DNA of 64,000 nt from Butyricicoccus sp. OM04-18BH. Its GTDB lineage: Bacteria > Bacillota > Clostridia > Oscillospirales > Butyricicoccaceae. Of this stretch, positions 1-9,831 are shown piece after piece; the stretch's first letter is position 1, and each line of letters begins with the position of its first letter. A program made the translations under genes and the position numbers. The stretch covers positions 372,001-436,000 of the forward strand of contig NZ_QULN01000003.1 in the NCBI RefSeq assembly GCF_003481705.1, given 5' to 3'. The notes under the pieces are model-generated. The model saw only the letters and a list, made by a program, of their open reading frames with translations. It made no database searches and had not been told where the DNA came from.

Positions 1-536
1 ATCGCGAACACGCTCGCCGCGAGCGGCGTGCCGAACAGCGCCGCAAAGCCTGCCGCCATGCCGCACATGGTGATCGTGCGCGAATCCTTATCGTCCAGAT
101 GCATGAGGTGGCCGATATTGCCCGAGATCGCGCCGCCGAGCTGAATGGCCGCGCCCTCGCGGCCTGCCGAGCCGCCGCACAGATGGGTCAGCACCGAGGT
201 GATAAAAATGCTCGGCGCAAGCCGCAGCCGCACCGGATGGTCCTGCCGCACCGAGGTGAGGATGAAATTCGTGCCGCGCTCGAGCGGCATATCCATCCGG
301 CTGTACCAGAACGCGATGAACAGACCGGCGAGCGGCAGAAAATACAGCGTCCACCCGTGCTCGGTGCGCATTTCGGTCGCCCAGCCGAGCGCGTGATGGA
401 AGGCCGCGCCGACTGCGCCGGCCACGAGGCCGATGATGATCGAGAAGATGCACCAGCGGATAAACGCGCCGAGATTGCGCCTGATGCGGTAATATGAGCC
501 GTAGATACGGCGAAGCAGTGCCTTTCTGTGCGACAT
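1..536 (-). CDS. ClC-family chloride channel/antiporter, 3' part cut by window edge
   Basis: The reverse strand reads from an ATG at 536 (RBS-like GAAAGGGA just upstream) to the window edge, giving about 178 residues. A long hydrophobic helix follows the basic N-terminus, and near residue 135 the motif GSAGREGAAIQ is visible. This is the GREGP-type anion-selectivity loop of ClC proteins, followed by a GMAAGFAALFGTP segment typical of the next helix. The family moves chloride or exchanges it for protons across the cytoplasmic membrane. The C-terminal half lies outside the window, so CBS or TrkA_C domains cannot be assessed. It stands alone between guaB and the window edge. Confidence 0.85.
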   Translation of the reverse strand, partial: MSHRKALLRRIYGSYYRIRRNLGAFIRWCIFSIIIGLVAGAVGAAFHHALGWATEMRTEHGWTLYFLPLAGLFIAFWYSRMDMPLERGTNFILTSVRQDHPVRLRLAPSIFITSVLTHLCGGSAGREGAAIQLGGAISGNIGHLMHLDDKDSRTITMCGMAAGFAALFGTPLAASVFA

Positions 537-574
537 GCCGTTCGTCCCTTTCTGTTTCTCTCTTTTTCTACGAA

Positions 575-612
575 AATCCCCCTGCACGAAACTTGCGCGC
601 AAGGGGGATTGG
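575..612 (-). terminator. Rho-independent terminator after guaB
   Basis: An inverted repeat pairs AATCCCCC with GGGGGATT around a GC-rich loop, just past the guaB stop codon. The left side carries a short A-run on the + strand, which is the U-run for leftward transcription. Confidence 0.6.
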
Positions 613-632
613 TTTTCGGCGTAAACTACCGA

Positions 633-2138
633 TTATTTGCTGGTGGAAGCGGTCTCCTTGAGAACAACGTCGTGCGCGCCGCCCTCGACGATGGAGGTCG
701 CGGAAACGAGCGTGATCTTTGCCTTCTTCTGGAACTCCGGAATGGACAGCGAACCGCAGTTGCACATGGTCGAGCGGACCTTGCTCAGGGTCAGGCCGAG
801 GTTGTCCTTCAGAGAGCCTGCATACGGAACGTAGGAGTCAACGCCTTCCTCGAAGGACAGCTTCTTGTCGCCGCCCATGTCGTAGCGCTGCCAGTTGCGG
901 GCGCGGGAAGAGCCCTCGCCCCAGTACTCCTTCATGTAGCTGCCGTTGATGTTGACCTTGTTCGTGGGCGACTCATCGAAACGCGAGAAGTAACGGCCGA
1001 GCATGAGGAAGTCCGCACCCATCGCGAGCGCGAGCGTGCAGTGGTAGTCATGAACGATGCCGCCGTCCGAGCAGATCGGGATGTAGATGCCGGTCTCCTC
1101 GAAATACTCGTCGCGTGCTGCCGCAACCTCGATCAGCGCAGTAGCCTGACCGCGGCCGATGCCCTTCTGCTCACGGGTGATGCAGATGGAGCCGCCGCCG
1201 ATGCCGACCTTGATGAAGTCCGCGCCTGCCTCAGCGAGGAAACGGAAGCCCTCGCGGTCAACAACGTTGCCTGCGCCGACCTTTACGTCGTCGCCGTACT
1301 TCGCGCGTACCCAGGACAGGGTGCGGCTCTGCCACTCGGAGAAGCCCTCGGAGGAGTCGATGCACAGAACGTCCGCGCCCGCCTCGACCAGAGCCGGAAC
1401 GCGCTCTGCGTAGTCGCGGGTGTTGATGCCTGCGCCGACCACATAGCGCTTATGCTGGTCGAGCAGCTCGAGCGAGTTTGCCTTGTGGCTGTCGTAGTCC
1501 TTGCGGAATACCATGTAGACGAGGTGCTGCTTGTCGTCTACGAGCGGCAGGGAGTTGAGCTTGTGGTCCCAGATGATGTCGTTTGCGGTCTTGAGGCTGG
1601 TGTCCGCCGGGGCGGTGATGAGCTTGTCGAACGGGGTCATGAATTCCTCGACCTTGACGTCGCGGCTCATACGGGAAACGCGGTAGTCGCGGCTCGTGAC
1701 GATGCCGAGCAGCTTGCCGTTCGCGGTGCCGTCGTCGGTGACAGCCATGGTGGAGTGACCGGTGCGCTCCTTGAGCGCCAGTACCTCGGCGAGGGTGTTC
1801 TCCGGCTTTACGTTGGAGTCGGAAACGATAAAGCCTGCCTTGTAGCTCTTGACGCGCGCGACCATGGCCGCTTCGCTCTCGATCGACTGCGAGCCGAAGA
1901 TGAACGAAATGCCGCCCTCCTGCGCCAGCGCGATCGCCATGCGGTCATCGGATACCGCCTGCATGATCGCAGACACCATCGGGATGTTGGCATAGAGTGC
2001 AGACTGCTCACCCTTTTTGAATTTTACGATCGGGGTGCGCAGGCTGACATTCGCCGGCATGCACTCCGCCGAGGAATAGCCCGGCACCAGCAGATATTCA
2101 TTGAAGGTATGAGAGGGTTCACTGAAATAATACGCCAT
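633..2138 (-). CDS. guaB: IMP dehydrogenase
   Basis: This enzyme oxidises IMP to XMP with NAD+, the committed step of guanine nucleotide synthesis in the cytoplasm. The 501-residue protein has the expected TIM-barrel core interrupted by a CBS pair at roughly residues 100-225 (the SRDYRV and EFMTPFDKL stretches lie there). The active-site loop GGSICITRE sits near residue 315 and holds the catalytic Cys. The frame stays open to 2213, but the ATG at 2138 is chosen because AAGGAGC sits 8 bases upstream and the protein then begins [15 protein letters not shown], as in clostridial GuaB. A vegetative promoter precedes it and a terminator follows, so it is monocistronic. Confidence 0.95.
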   Translation of the reverse strand: MAYYFSEPSHTFNEYLLVPGYSSAECMPANVSLRTPIVKFKKGEQSALYANIPMVSAIMQAVSDDRMAIALAQEGGISFIFGSQSIESEAAMVARVKSYKAGFIVSDSNVKPENTLAEVLALKERTGHSTMAVTDDGTANGKLLGIVTSRDYRVSRMSRDVKVEEFMTPFDKLITAPADTSLKTANDIIWDHKLNSLPLVDDKQHLVYMVFRKDYDSHKANSLELLDQHKRYVVGAGINTRDYAERVPALVEAGADVLCIDSSEGFSEWQSRTLSWVRAKYGDDVKVGAGNVVDREGFRFLAEAGADFIKVGIGGGSICITREQKGIGRGQATALIEVAAARDEYFEETGIYIPICSDGGIVHDYHCTLALAMGADFLMLGRYFSRFDESPTNKVNINGSYMKEYWGEGSSRARNWQRYDMGGDKKLSFEEGVDSYVPYAGSLKDNLGLTLSKVRSTMCNCGSLSIPEFQKKAKITLVSATSIVEGGAHDVVLKETASTSK

Positions 2139-2190
2139 GTCGTTATAGCTCCTTTTCTCCGTTCCGGTTATATATGAATACTTATTTTTT

Positions 2191-2219
2191 ATTATATCCT
2201 CTTTGCTTTGCAAAGTAAA
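2191..2219 (-). promoter_or_regulatory. Sigma-A-like promoter of guaB
   Basis: On the reverse strand TTTACT (2219-2214) and TATAAT (2196-2191) are separated by exactly 17 bases. The predicted start is about 45 bases before the guaB ATG. An upstream palindrome CTTTGCTTTGCAAAG overlaps the spacer. Confidence 0.65.
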
Positions 2220-2311
2220 GAAATCATGTGACAGATTTTTAACAGTTTTGTCTCGTCCGGATTATGCAAACCGCGCAAAATATGAGACAGCCCTGTCGCG
2301 AAACTGATTTC

Positions 2312-5300
2312 TTACATTTTCCAGATCGTTCCGGTCTGGAAGAAATAGAGGATGCTCCCCTGAACCGTTCCGCCGCAGATCTCGCGAACGGCTGCGGCAT
2401 AGGCGTCGAGCTGTGCGCGGTAGCTTTCCGCGCGCTCGGGCAGCGTTCCTTCACTCACGCGGTCGGTCTTGAAGTCGAGGATGACGTAGCCGTCCTCCGT
2501 CTCGATGAGACAGTCGATGACGCCCTGCAACAGCACGTTCTCCTCCGGCTCGCTCTCCGCCGCCGGGAAATAGCGTGATGCCGGGACGAGAACGGAAAAC
2601 TTGAACTCACGACGGACCTTTGCGTTCTTCATCAGTCCGCGGTACAGCTCCGAGGCGAAAAACGCCTCGATGCGCGGGATCTTCACTGCCGCCGCCTGCT
2701 TTTCCGACAGGATGCCGCGCGCGGCGAGCCGCGCAAGCTCCCGCTCGACGCCGCCCGGCTTTTCCGCCTCGCTGAAGTCGCAGAACTGCATGAACAGATG
2801 ATGCGCGGTGCCGGCCTCCGCCGGGGAGAGCCTTCTCTCCGCCGGGTCGAACAGCGGCGCGCGCAGCCTGACCTCACGGCGCGGCGGCGCGGTCTCCTCG
2901 GCGGCCTCATCCGCACGGTAGCCGCGGCCGATGCCGGTCGCAGTCAGCTTGCTCGGCAGCTCGATCAGGCATTCATGCGGATACCGCAGCGCCGGCTTTA
3001 CCTCAAGTTCGCCGCGCTCCGGCTCGGCAAAGCCCTCAACCTCGCACTCCGACTCGGGCAGCATATCCGGCGTATACAGCTTCACTTCAAAGGCGTCGTT
3101 GTCTGTGCCGTGCTCGGGGACCGCGAGACCATATGCCTCGCGCAGCGCACGGGTGCACGGATGGCGCAGCAGCGGCGTAATGATCCACGCGAGCGGCGAG
3201 CGGACCGTACCCATCGCATACTGCGGCAGTTCGTCGAGGCCTGCCAGCTGCGCCCACTTTGTGAGCGAGCTTCCGAGCGTGCCCGACGCGCCCGTCAGGA
3301 TGAGCTTTTCCTTCGCGCGCGTCATCGCGACATACAGCACGCGCAGCTCCTCCGAGATCATCTCGCGGCGCTGTCTGACCGCGACCGCGACGCGCTCGAC
3401 CGTATCATACTGCACGCCGCGCTTCACATCGCGGCACTTGCTGCCGAAGCCGAGCTCCTGATGGATGAGCACCGGCTCCTTGAGGTCGCTCTCGTTGAAG
3501 TTCTTCGCGCAGTCGGCCACGATCGTGACCGGAAATTCCAGACCCTTGGATTTGTGGATGGACAGGATGCGCACCGCGCTGCCGGTCGCCTCCGCGCCTA
3601 CGGTCTGGAAATCCTCGCCGTTCTGCTGCATGCCGCGCAGCAGGTTCACGAAGCTGTACAGACCGCGAAAGCCCTGCTCCTCGAATGCGCGCGCCCGCTC
3701 GAAAAACGCGAGCAGGTTGCTCTCGCGCTGTGCGCCGCCGGGCAGCGCGCCGTACAGGCCGAGTGCGCCCGTGCGGTCGTAGATCTCCCACAGCAGGCGG
3801 TAGACCGGCTGGTCGCAGGCGAACGCGCGCAGATAGTCGAGCTTCTGCACAAAGCTCTCGGCCTTCGGCATGGCCTCGCGCGCGAGCAGCAGCGCGTCGT
3901 AAAAGCCGGCCGTGCGGTCGGTCAGGCGGATCTCCGCGAGCTCCTCCTCGGAAAAGCCGAACAGCGGCGACAGCATGACGCCGATGAGGTCTACATCCTG
4001 CCGCGGATTGTCGATCACGTTCAGCAGCGACACGATCGTGCCGACCTCGTTCGTCTCGAGCAGACCGCCGCGCTGCTCCGCCGTCGCCGTCACGCCCACG
4101 CGCTCGAGCGCCGCGATATAGGTACGCGCCTTGCCCTTCGGCGAGCGAAGCAGGATAACGATGTCCCCTGCCGTCACCGGACGCAGCTCACCGGTCTGCT
4201 TATCCGTCACGGGGAAGCCCTCATCGAGCAGCCTTCTCACGCGCTGCGCCACGAGCCGCGCCTCAAGCTCGGTCTTTTCGGGCGCATCCTCGTCGCCGCC
4301 TGCCGTGTCCGCGAGCAGCACCTCGGTCCTGTAGCGTTTGTCCCCAGCCTGTGGATAATATTCCGCGCCGAGGTGCAGCGCCTCCCGGTCGGTATAGACC
4401 AGATCGCCCACTGTCTCGCCCATGACCGCGCGGAAGATATAGTTGCACGCCTCGAGCACTGCCCCGCGCGAGCGGAAATTGCGGCCGAGGATGATGCGGC
4501 GCGGCGCACCCGCCGCTGCCTCCTCAGCATCGGTGAACGTGCGGTATTTCTCGAGGAAGATCGACGGGTCCGCAAGGCGGAAGCCGTAGATGCTCTGCTT
4601 GACATCGCCGACCATGAACAGATTGCTCTCGTTTTTCGAGAGCGCACGGAAGATCGCGTCCTGCACGGCGTTCGTGTCCTGATACTCGTCCACCGCGATC
4701 TCGGCGTACTGCGCGGACAGCGTTTTCGCCAGCGCGGACGGCGCGCCGCCGTCATACAGAAGGCGCACCGCAAAATGCTCCAGATCGTTGAAATCCGCCG
4801 CGTTCCGCGACCGCTTCGCCGCCGAGAACGCATCATCAAAAGCATTTACTGCGTCGATGAGGGCGAACAGCGCCGGGGCGGTCAGGCCGCGGTCGAACTC
4901 CGCCTCCGCCGCCGTCTCGGTCAGCCATCTGTCGTGGATCGCCTTTGCCACAGCCTTCCATTCCTCGCGCAGTTTTTTCACGCCCTCTAGGAATTCCTTG
5001 TCGTCGAACTTGCGCGTCGAGCCGAGACGGGCAAACGAGATATTGCGCGAGGCCTCCACGCTCCTGTCCCAGTCGTGCGCCATGAGCGCGTCGAGCAGGG
5101 CCTTCGCCTGCGCAAGATCGCTCTCGAGCGCCGGAAGATACGCGCCCTCGACGATGTCCACGCCCGTGACCTCACCGATGGCGGTCTCGAGGAACGCCAT
5201 GCCGTGCAGAGCTGCCGCCTTCGCCTGCTCCATGAGCACGCGGCCGTGCGGCGTGTCCATGCCGCGCGCATACAGCCCGGCGCGTACATCCTCGAGAAAC

Positions 5301-5866
5301 GCCCTCGGGTCGGGGTGCGCCTGAATCTTATCATAGGTGCCGAGAATGACCTCCCCCAGACGCCTGTCGTCGCGTCCTGCGGTCAGCAGATCGCTCAGCG
5401 CAAGGAATTTTTCATCTGCGCGCTCATAGGCAGCCTCGAGTACCTCCTCGAGCACCTCAGAACGCAGAATCTTGCTCTCGTTTTCGTCCATCAGACGGAA
5501 ATCCGGCGCGATGCCGAGCGCGGCCGCCTGCTCGCGCGCGAGCGACATGCACAGCGCGTGTACGGTCGTGATCTTCGCGCGGTGCACGAGGAAAAGCTGA
5601 CGGCGCAGCCGCACGGAGGACGGGTCCTGCGCGACCGCCGCGCCGATCGCGGCCGCAATTCTCTCGCGCATCTCCGCCGCCGCGGCTCTGGTGAACGTCA
5701 CGAGCAGCAGCTCTGTGATGTCGATCGGGTTTTCCGGGTCGGTCACGCGCCGCAGCACGCGCTCGGTCAGCACGGCCGTCTTGCCCGAACCGGCCGCCGC
5801 CGAAACGAGCAGCGTGCCGCCGCGATCCTCGATCGCGCTTTTCTGTTCTTTCGTCCATTCAGGCAT
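2312..5866 (-). CDS. addA: AddA helicase-nuclease (RexA) subunit
   Basis: AddA is the UvrD-type 3'-5' helicase and nuclease of the AddAB double-strand-break repair complex, the Firmicutes equivalent of RecBCD. The 1184-residue protein shows a Walker A AAAGSGKT at residues 23-30, a DEYQDT helicase motif II, a late SIHKSKGLEFP motif V, and C-terminal nuclease motifs GTAHHLF and ILDFKTDR. The frame extends to 5905, but the ATG at 5866 has GGGAGGTGA directly upstream. That start overlaps the end of addB by 8 bases, so translation is probably coupled. Length and motif order are normal. Confidence 0.96.
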   Translation of the reverse strand: MPEWTKEQKSAIEDRGGTLLVSAAAGSGKTAVLTERVLRRVTDPENPIDITELLLVTFTRAAAAEMRERIAAAIGAAVAQDPSSVRLRRQLFLVHRAKITTVHALCMSLAREQAAALGIAPDFRLMDENESKILRSEVLEEVLEAAYERADEKFLALSDLLTAGRDDRRLGEVILGTYDKIQAHPDPRAFLEDVRAGLYARGMDTPHGRVLMEQAKAAALHGMAFLETAIGEVTGVDIVEGAYLPALESDLAQAKALLDALMAHDWDRSVEASRNISFARLGSTRKFDDKEFLEGVKKLREEWKAVAKAIHDRWLTETAAEAEFDRGLTAPALFALIDAVNAFDDAFSAAKRSRNAADFNDLEHFAVRLLYDGGAPSALAKTLSAQYAEIAVDEYQDTNAVQDAIFRALSKNESNLFMVGDVKQSIYGFRLADPSIFLEKYRTFTDAEEAAAGAPRRIILGRNFRSRGAVLEACNYIFRAVMGETVGDLVYTDREALHLGAEYYPQAGDKRYRTEVLLADTAGGDEDAPEKTELEARLVAQRVRRLLDEGFPVTDKQTGELRPVTAGDIVILLRSPKGKARTYIAALERVGVTATAEQRGGLLETNEVGTIVSLLNVIDNPRQDVDLIGVMLSPLFGFSEEELAEIRLTDRTAGFYDALLLAREAMPKAESFVQKLDYLRAFACDQPVYRLLWEIYDRTGALGLYGALPGGAQRESNLLAFFERARAFEEQGFRGLYSFVNLLRGMQQNGEDFQTVGAEATGSAVRILSIHKSKGLEFPVTIVADCAKNFNESDLKEPVLIHQELGFGSKCRDVKRGVQYDTVERVAVAVRQRREMISEELRVLYVAMTRAKEKLILTGASGTLGSSLTKWAQLAGLDELPQYAMGTVRSPLAWIITPLLRHPCTRALREAYGLAVPEHGTDNDAFEVKLYTPDMLPESECEVEGFAEPERGELEVKPALRYPHECLIELPSKLTATGIGRGYRADEAAEETAPPRREVRLRAPLFDPAERRLSPAEAGTAHHLFMQFCDFSEAEKPGGVERELARLAARGILSEKQAAAVKIPRIEAFFASELYRGLMKNAKVRREFKFSVLVPASRYFPAAESEPEENVLLQGVIDCLIETEDGYVILDFKTDRVSEGTLPERAESYRAQLDAYAAAVREICGGTVQGSILYFFQTGTIWKM

Positions 5867-8800
5867 TGCCGTCACCTCCCAGAAGCTCCCATACCTCACT
5901 GTCATCCAGTGCCTTCAGCGGGCGCTCGCGGTCGCCTGCGCTCTCGTCAAAATGGCAGGCGGCGCGGTAGTCGCACCAGTCGCAGGCGCATCGGTTCCTG
6001 TCATGGCGGCAGGGCGACGCTTCCACATTGCCCCTGCGCAGCTCTGCGCCCATCTCGAGCAGCTTTTTGTGCGTATAGCGCGCGAGCCTGCCGAACTGCG
6101 CGAGATCCGCCACCGCGGACTTCGGGTCGAGCGTTTTCTCGTCCTCGCCCTTAATCTTTTTCAGCTTGATGGGGATAAATCGCCCCTTGTCCTCGATCCC
6201 CTGCTCCATCGCGTCGAGCAGCGACATCTCCTCGCTGAGCAGGCCGGAGCGGCGAAGCGCGGCCTCGCGCTTGCTGTGAAGCTCTTCCTCGGTCGCGGCG
6301 CGGTCGCCGTCGATGATGTCATCGCGCACCGGCACATACAGCACGCCCGCCGGGACGATCTCGTTCAGCTCCTCGCTCAGCAGCCTGCGGTAGCGGTCGA
6401 GACCCTCCTCCTGAAGCGCGTACAGATAAATGATGAGCTGCATGTTCAGTCCGTACCAGATATCAGACAGCGAGAACGACTTTTTGCCGCTCTTGTAGTC
6501 CATGACGCGCAGATACAGCCGCCCGTCACGGATATAGCCGTCTACACGGTCCACCTTGCCGGCAAGTGAGACCGTCACGCCGTCCTGCTCGCAGGTGACG
6601 GGCGGCAGGTCGCCGCCGCGCGAGAAATCCACCTCGTAGTCGATCGGACGGAACTCCGACACGCGCAGCTCCTCGATGACGTTGTCCAGGATCTGCTGCA
6701 CGCTCTTGACCAGCCGCCCGAACAGATAGCGGAAGCGCGGCGTCTTGTTTGCCAGACCGCCAAGCTCCTCCCGGATGTACTGGTCGACCGCCTCGCGGCA
6801 CGCACGCGCGACCGCGTCCTTCCCTGCGGCGGCAGCGCCGCCCTCGCGCTTTCCGAGCGCTGTCAGCGCGTGTTCGAGCACATAATGGATGAACGTGCCG
6901 GTCTCGGGCGCGGCAAACGCCGCCGGGCGGCGCACCTTCGCCTTGAGGCCATACTGATAAAAGAACGCGCTCGGGCAGGAGAAGAACTTATCCACGCGCG
7001 AAGCGGTCAGATTGAGCTTTTTGCCGTACAGACCCTCGATGGTGTCCGTTTTCGTCAGCGGACCGCGCGTGCGGCGCTGTCCTGCCGCCGCGAGCACCCG
7101 CTCGTCATTCTTATAAAAGGAATAGGCCGCCGAGACCGCCGGTGTGCGGTCGCCCGAGAGATACGCGCACGCAAGCTCGACCGCCGGCCGCTCCGCCTGC
7201 AAACGGTCGCGCACGGTCTCGGTCCTATGGGTCGTGAACGGCACGTTCGGCAGCAGGCCGCGCACCGTGCCGACAAAGTAGCTCGGCCGCGTTTCGCCGC
7301 CGCTCGCGTCGCTTGCGTGCCACGAGAGCAGCAGCTCCTCGCACGGGCACGCGAGCGCACGGTACAGCGTTTCCTGCTCCATGAGCAGGCGCTCCTCACC
7401 CGAGGCCTTGAGCTCCACGCCGAGCGCGTCCAGCCTGTCGCGCTCCATGTCGCTGAGCAGCGACGCCGAGGAGGTATCCTTCGGGATCAGACCATCGTTC
7501 ACGCCGAGCAGGATCACATATTTTACATTGCCGCCGCAGACGCGCTCGATGTTGCCGCAGCTGACGCGGTCGAGCGAGACCGGGATGCTGCCGACCGAAT
7601 AGCCGCTGAGCACGAGGCGGAACAGCTGCGCGAAGCGGTCGAGCGTCAGCGGCATATCGCCGCGCACCCACGCGAACTGCTCCATCGCAGAGACAAGGAT
7701 CTCCCACAGCTGCCGGTACTCGTCTGCGAGCTGCAAACGGCCCGCCGCATCGTGCTCGGCGGCGCGCTCCTCCATGCGGCGCGGCGCATCCACCGCGAGC
7801 AGAAAATCATACAGCGCGCGCACGCATTCGGCCGAAGGCTGCTCACCCTTCAGCCGCTCACGCAGCGCGGCAAACGGCGCGATGGCGCGGGCACGCAGCT
7901 CGTTGAGCTCGTCCAGCTGCATCTGTGCGGCCTCATCGACCGGAATGCCATAGCCGTCCGGATGCTCGACCCAGTCGCGCTCCCACGCCGCACCATGTAT
8001 CTTCCAGGTGATCGCGTAGTTCTCGAGCCGATCGATCTCGTCCCACGCAAGCCCGGTCAGACCGGTCTTGAGGCAGCCGAACAGCTCCCTGCATCCGAAA
8101 TTCGAGCGCACGCTCTCGAGCGCGCCGATGACGAGCGCCATCGGCGGCCGCGACAGCAGATCAGGCTTGTCCGCGAGGAACATCGGGATATCGTACCGCC
8201 CCATCGCCATGGCGAGCGAGGCGCTGTACGGCCCGATGTCGCGTGCCGCGATGACGAAATCACGGTAATGTGCCCCCTCGTCGCGCACCTTTCTGCGAAT
8301 GTACGCCGCCGCGTGCTCGCATTCGTCGAACGGCGAGGCCGCCTCATACAACCGGACGCCCGAGGCGTCCTCATGTGCCTGACGGACAGGCAGAAGCGCC
8401 TCGTTCGCCACGGCGGCGAGACCTGCCGGCCGCGGCATTTTTCCCGCGCCGAGGTCGACGAGCTCGGGCCTGCGGCTGCATCGCTCCGCCATGCGCGTCA
8501 GCGTGCGCAGCGTCCTGCAGCCGGTCACGAATACATCGGGCAGCTCGACATCGCAGGTAACGGCGGCGGTGAGCGGCACGCCTGACGAGAGCATCACCTC
8601 GATGATGGCGAGCTCCTGCGGCGTGTAGCTGAGGAAGCCGTCCAGATAGACCTCCGCCCCGTCGAGCACATGGCTTTCCGCCAGACCGTCGCGCAGATGC
8701 GTCAGCCGGTCGCGCGGATCGGGCAGCGTTTCCTCGCACAGGCTGTCATACTGGGTCAGTATCTGCGCCAGATCGCACAGCTTGGCGCTGAGCGCCGCGT

Positions 8801-9242
8801 CCTCATCGAGCGCGCTCTCCTTGGACGCACGGAACAGCGTTTCCGGCTCGATCATGCAGCTTTTGCACTCGTCGATGAGCGCGAGCGTCTCGCTCAGCAG
8901 CTCGGGCTTGTCGGCAAGACCGCTCCACGCGGTCAGTCCGACCTGCACGCGGCGCGCCGCCTCCTGCAGAGTCAGAAGCTGACCTGCCGGCGTGAGCATC
9001 TGCTGTGCAAGGCCGCCGACTACCGCGAACACGCGGTCCGCAAGGCGCGAAAACGTCAGCACCTCCGCCGTGCGCGCGCCGTGGTTGTGCGTTGCCGCCG
9101 CGAGCCGCCGTTCCATCTGATGAGAATTCAGCTCGGGAACAAGTAAAATCTGCCGTCCACGGTTCGCCTCTGCCTTTTCCGCGATCTCGCGCAGGAGCAT
9201 GGATGTTTTTCCGCTCGCAGCCAGACCGGTCACGATACGCAT
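5859..9242 (-). CDS. addB: AddB helicase-nuclease (RexB) subunit
   Basis: AddB is the second subunit of the AddAB end-resection complex and carries the other nuclease domain. The 1127-residue protein starts with a GLAASGKT P-loop at residues 6-13. It has one Cys near residue 790 (DKFFSCPSAFF) and a C-terminal cluster C-x-C-x2-C...C, the pattern that binds the 4Fe-4S staple around the nuclease domain in this family. A nuclease motif MDYKSGKK lies between them. GGGAGGA precedes the ATG. Its stop overlaps the addA start, forming a two-gene operon. Confidence 0.95.
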   Translation of the reverse strand: MRIVTGLAASGKTSMLLREIAEKAEANRGRQILLVPELNSHQMERRLAAATHNHGARTAEVLTFSRLADRVFAVVGGLAQQMLTPAGQLLTLQEAARRVQVGLTAWSGLADKPELLSETLALIDECKSCMIEPETLFRASKESALDEDAALSAKLCDLAQILTQYDSLCEETLPDPRDRLTHLRDGLAESHVLDGAEVYLDGFLSYTPQELAIIEVMLSSGVPLTAAVTCDVELPDVFVTGCRTLRTLTRMAERCSRRPELVDLGAGKMPRPAGLAAVANEALLPVRQAHEDASGVRLYEAASPFDECEHAAAYIRRKVRDEGAHYRDFVIAARDIGPYSASLAMAMGRYDIPMFLADKPDLLSRPPMALVIGALESVRSNFGCRELFGCLKTGLTGLAWDEIDRLENYAITWKIHGAAWERDWVEHPDGYGIPVDEAAQMQLDELNELRARAIAPFAALRERLKGEQPSAECVRALYDFLLAVDAPRRMEERAAEHDAAGRLQLADEYRQLWEILVSAMEQFAWVRGDMPLTLDRFAQLFRLVLSGYSVGSIPVSLDRVSCGNIERVCGGNVKYVILLGVNDGLIPKDTSSASLLSDMERDRLDALGVELKASGEERLLMEQETLYRALACPCEELLLSWHASDASGGETRPSYFVGTVRGLLPNVPFTTHRTETVRDRLQAERPAVELACAYLSGDRTPAVSAAYSFYKNDERVLAAAGQRRTRGPLTKTDTIEGLYGKKLNLTASRVDKFFSCPSAFFYQYGLKAKVRRPAAFAAPETGTFIHYVLEHALTALGKREGGAAAAGKDAVARACREAVDQYIREELGGLANKTPRFRYLFGRLVKSVQQILDNVIEELRVSEFRPIDYEVDFSRGGDLPPVTCEQDGVTVSLAGKVDRVDGYIRDGRLYLRVMDYKSGKKSFSLSDIWYGLNMQLIIYLYALQEEGLDRYRRLLSEELNEIVPAGVLYVPVRDDIIDGDRAATEEELHSKREAALRRSGLLSEEMSLLDAMEQGIEDKGRFIPIKLKKIKGEDEKTLDPKSAVADLAQFGRLARYTHKKLLEMGAELRRGNVEASPCRHDRNRCACDWCDYRAACHFDESAGDRERPLKALDDSEVWELLGGDGNA

Positions 9243-9425
9243 ATAAGGCTCCTCCCTTCATACTCTCTTTCGTTCTTTCATGATACCATGAGGCGCCGTC
9301 CCTGCGCAAGCGGTGCGCCTCTTCCGCCGCACGTTTTTTGCGCGTACACGCGGCCTGTATGCGTGCGCGCGCACATTTTTGAAAAGGCCTTGAAAATTCC
9401 ACGAAAACTTTTTTCAAAAAACCGC

Positions 9426-9454
9426 TTGACATTTCCTCAAAATTCGACTATACT
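9426..9454 (+). promoter_or_regulatory. Near-consensus promoter for the tRNA pair
   Basis: TTGACA at 9426-9431 and TATACT at 9449-9454 are spaced by 17 bases. The predicted start is about 20 bases before tRNA-Phe. The remaining addB-tRNA gap (9243-9425) shows no other recognisable feature. Confidence 0.85.
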
Positions 9455-9481
9455 AAACAAGCACTTTGCGAGACAGCAAAT

Positions 9482-9557
9482 GCCTCTGTAGCTCAGTCGG
9501 TAGAGCAGGGGACTGAAAATCCCCGTGTCGGTGGTTCGATTCCGCCCGGAGGCACCA
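9482..9557 (+). tRNA. tRNA-Phe (GAA)
   Basis: A full cloverleaf is visible. Acceptor GCCTCTG pairs with CGGAGGC, the D-arm GTAGCTCAG is present, and the anticodon stem GGGGA/TCCCC encloses CTGAAAA with anticodon GAA. The T-loop is GGTTCGATTCC and the CCA end is encoded. Confidence 0.95.
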
Positions 9558-9564
9558 ATAAAAT

Positions 9565-9640
9565 GCGGCTGTAGCTCATCTGGTAGAGCGCCACCTTGCC
9601 AAGGTGGAGGTAGCGAGTTCGAGCCTCGTCAGCCGCTCCA
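9565..9640 (+). tRNA. tRNA-Gly (GCC)
   Basis: A full cloverleaf begins 7 bases after tRNA-Phe. Acceptor GCGGCTG pairs with CAGCCGC, the anticodon stem CCACC/GGTGG encloses TTGCCAA with anticodon GCC, the T-loop is GTTCGAGCC, and TCCA ends the gene. It is cotranscribed with tRNA-Phe. Confidence 0.95.
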
Positions 9641-9649
9641 AAAAACAAA

Positions 9650-9680
9650 GCATCGACTTTCAGTCGATGCTTTTTGTTTT
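9650..9680 (+). terminator. Terminator of the tRNA operon
   Basis: GCATCGACT pairs with AGTCGATGC across a TTC loop, followed by TTTTTGTTTT. Confidence 0.9.
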
Positions 9681-9831
9681 ATCCGAAGGATAATTTTCTT
9701 CTATGCAGAAGCACATTTTTTCTATGCGCAAGCACAAATTAACGTTTTCGCCGGTTCCTGCATCTTCGATGCAGAAGGCGAGGATATGCCCCATCGAGGG
9801 GTTTTTGGCCGCCTTCGGCGGCCCGGGGGGT

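Noticed and set aside
528-2177. Long 549-codon frame on the + strand opposite guaB
   Set aside because: It is the antisense shadow of a well-supported IMP dehydrogenase in high-GC DNA; it has no RBS and a composition dominated by Arg, Ala and Val.
2798-4990. 730-codon frame opposite addA, and similar frames opposite addB (6870-8585) and nifJ (13114-16722)
   Set aside because: All are mirror frames of genes with clear motifs, without start signals or recognisable domains.
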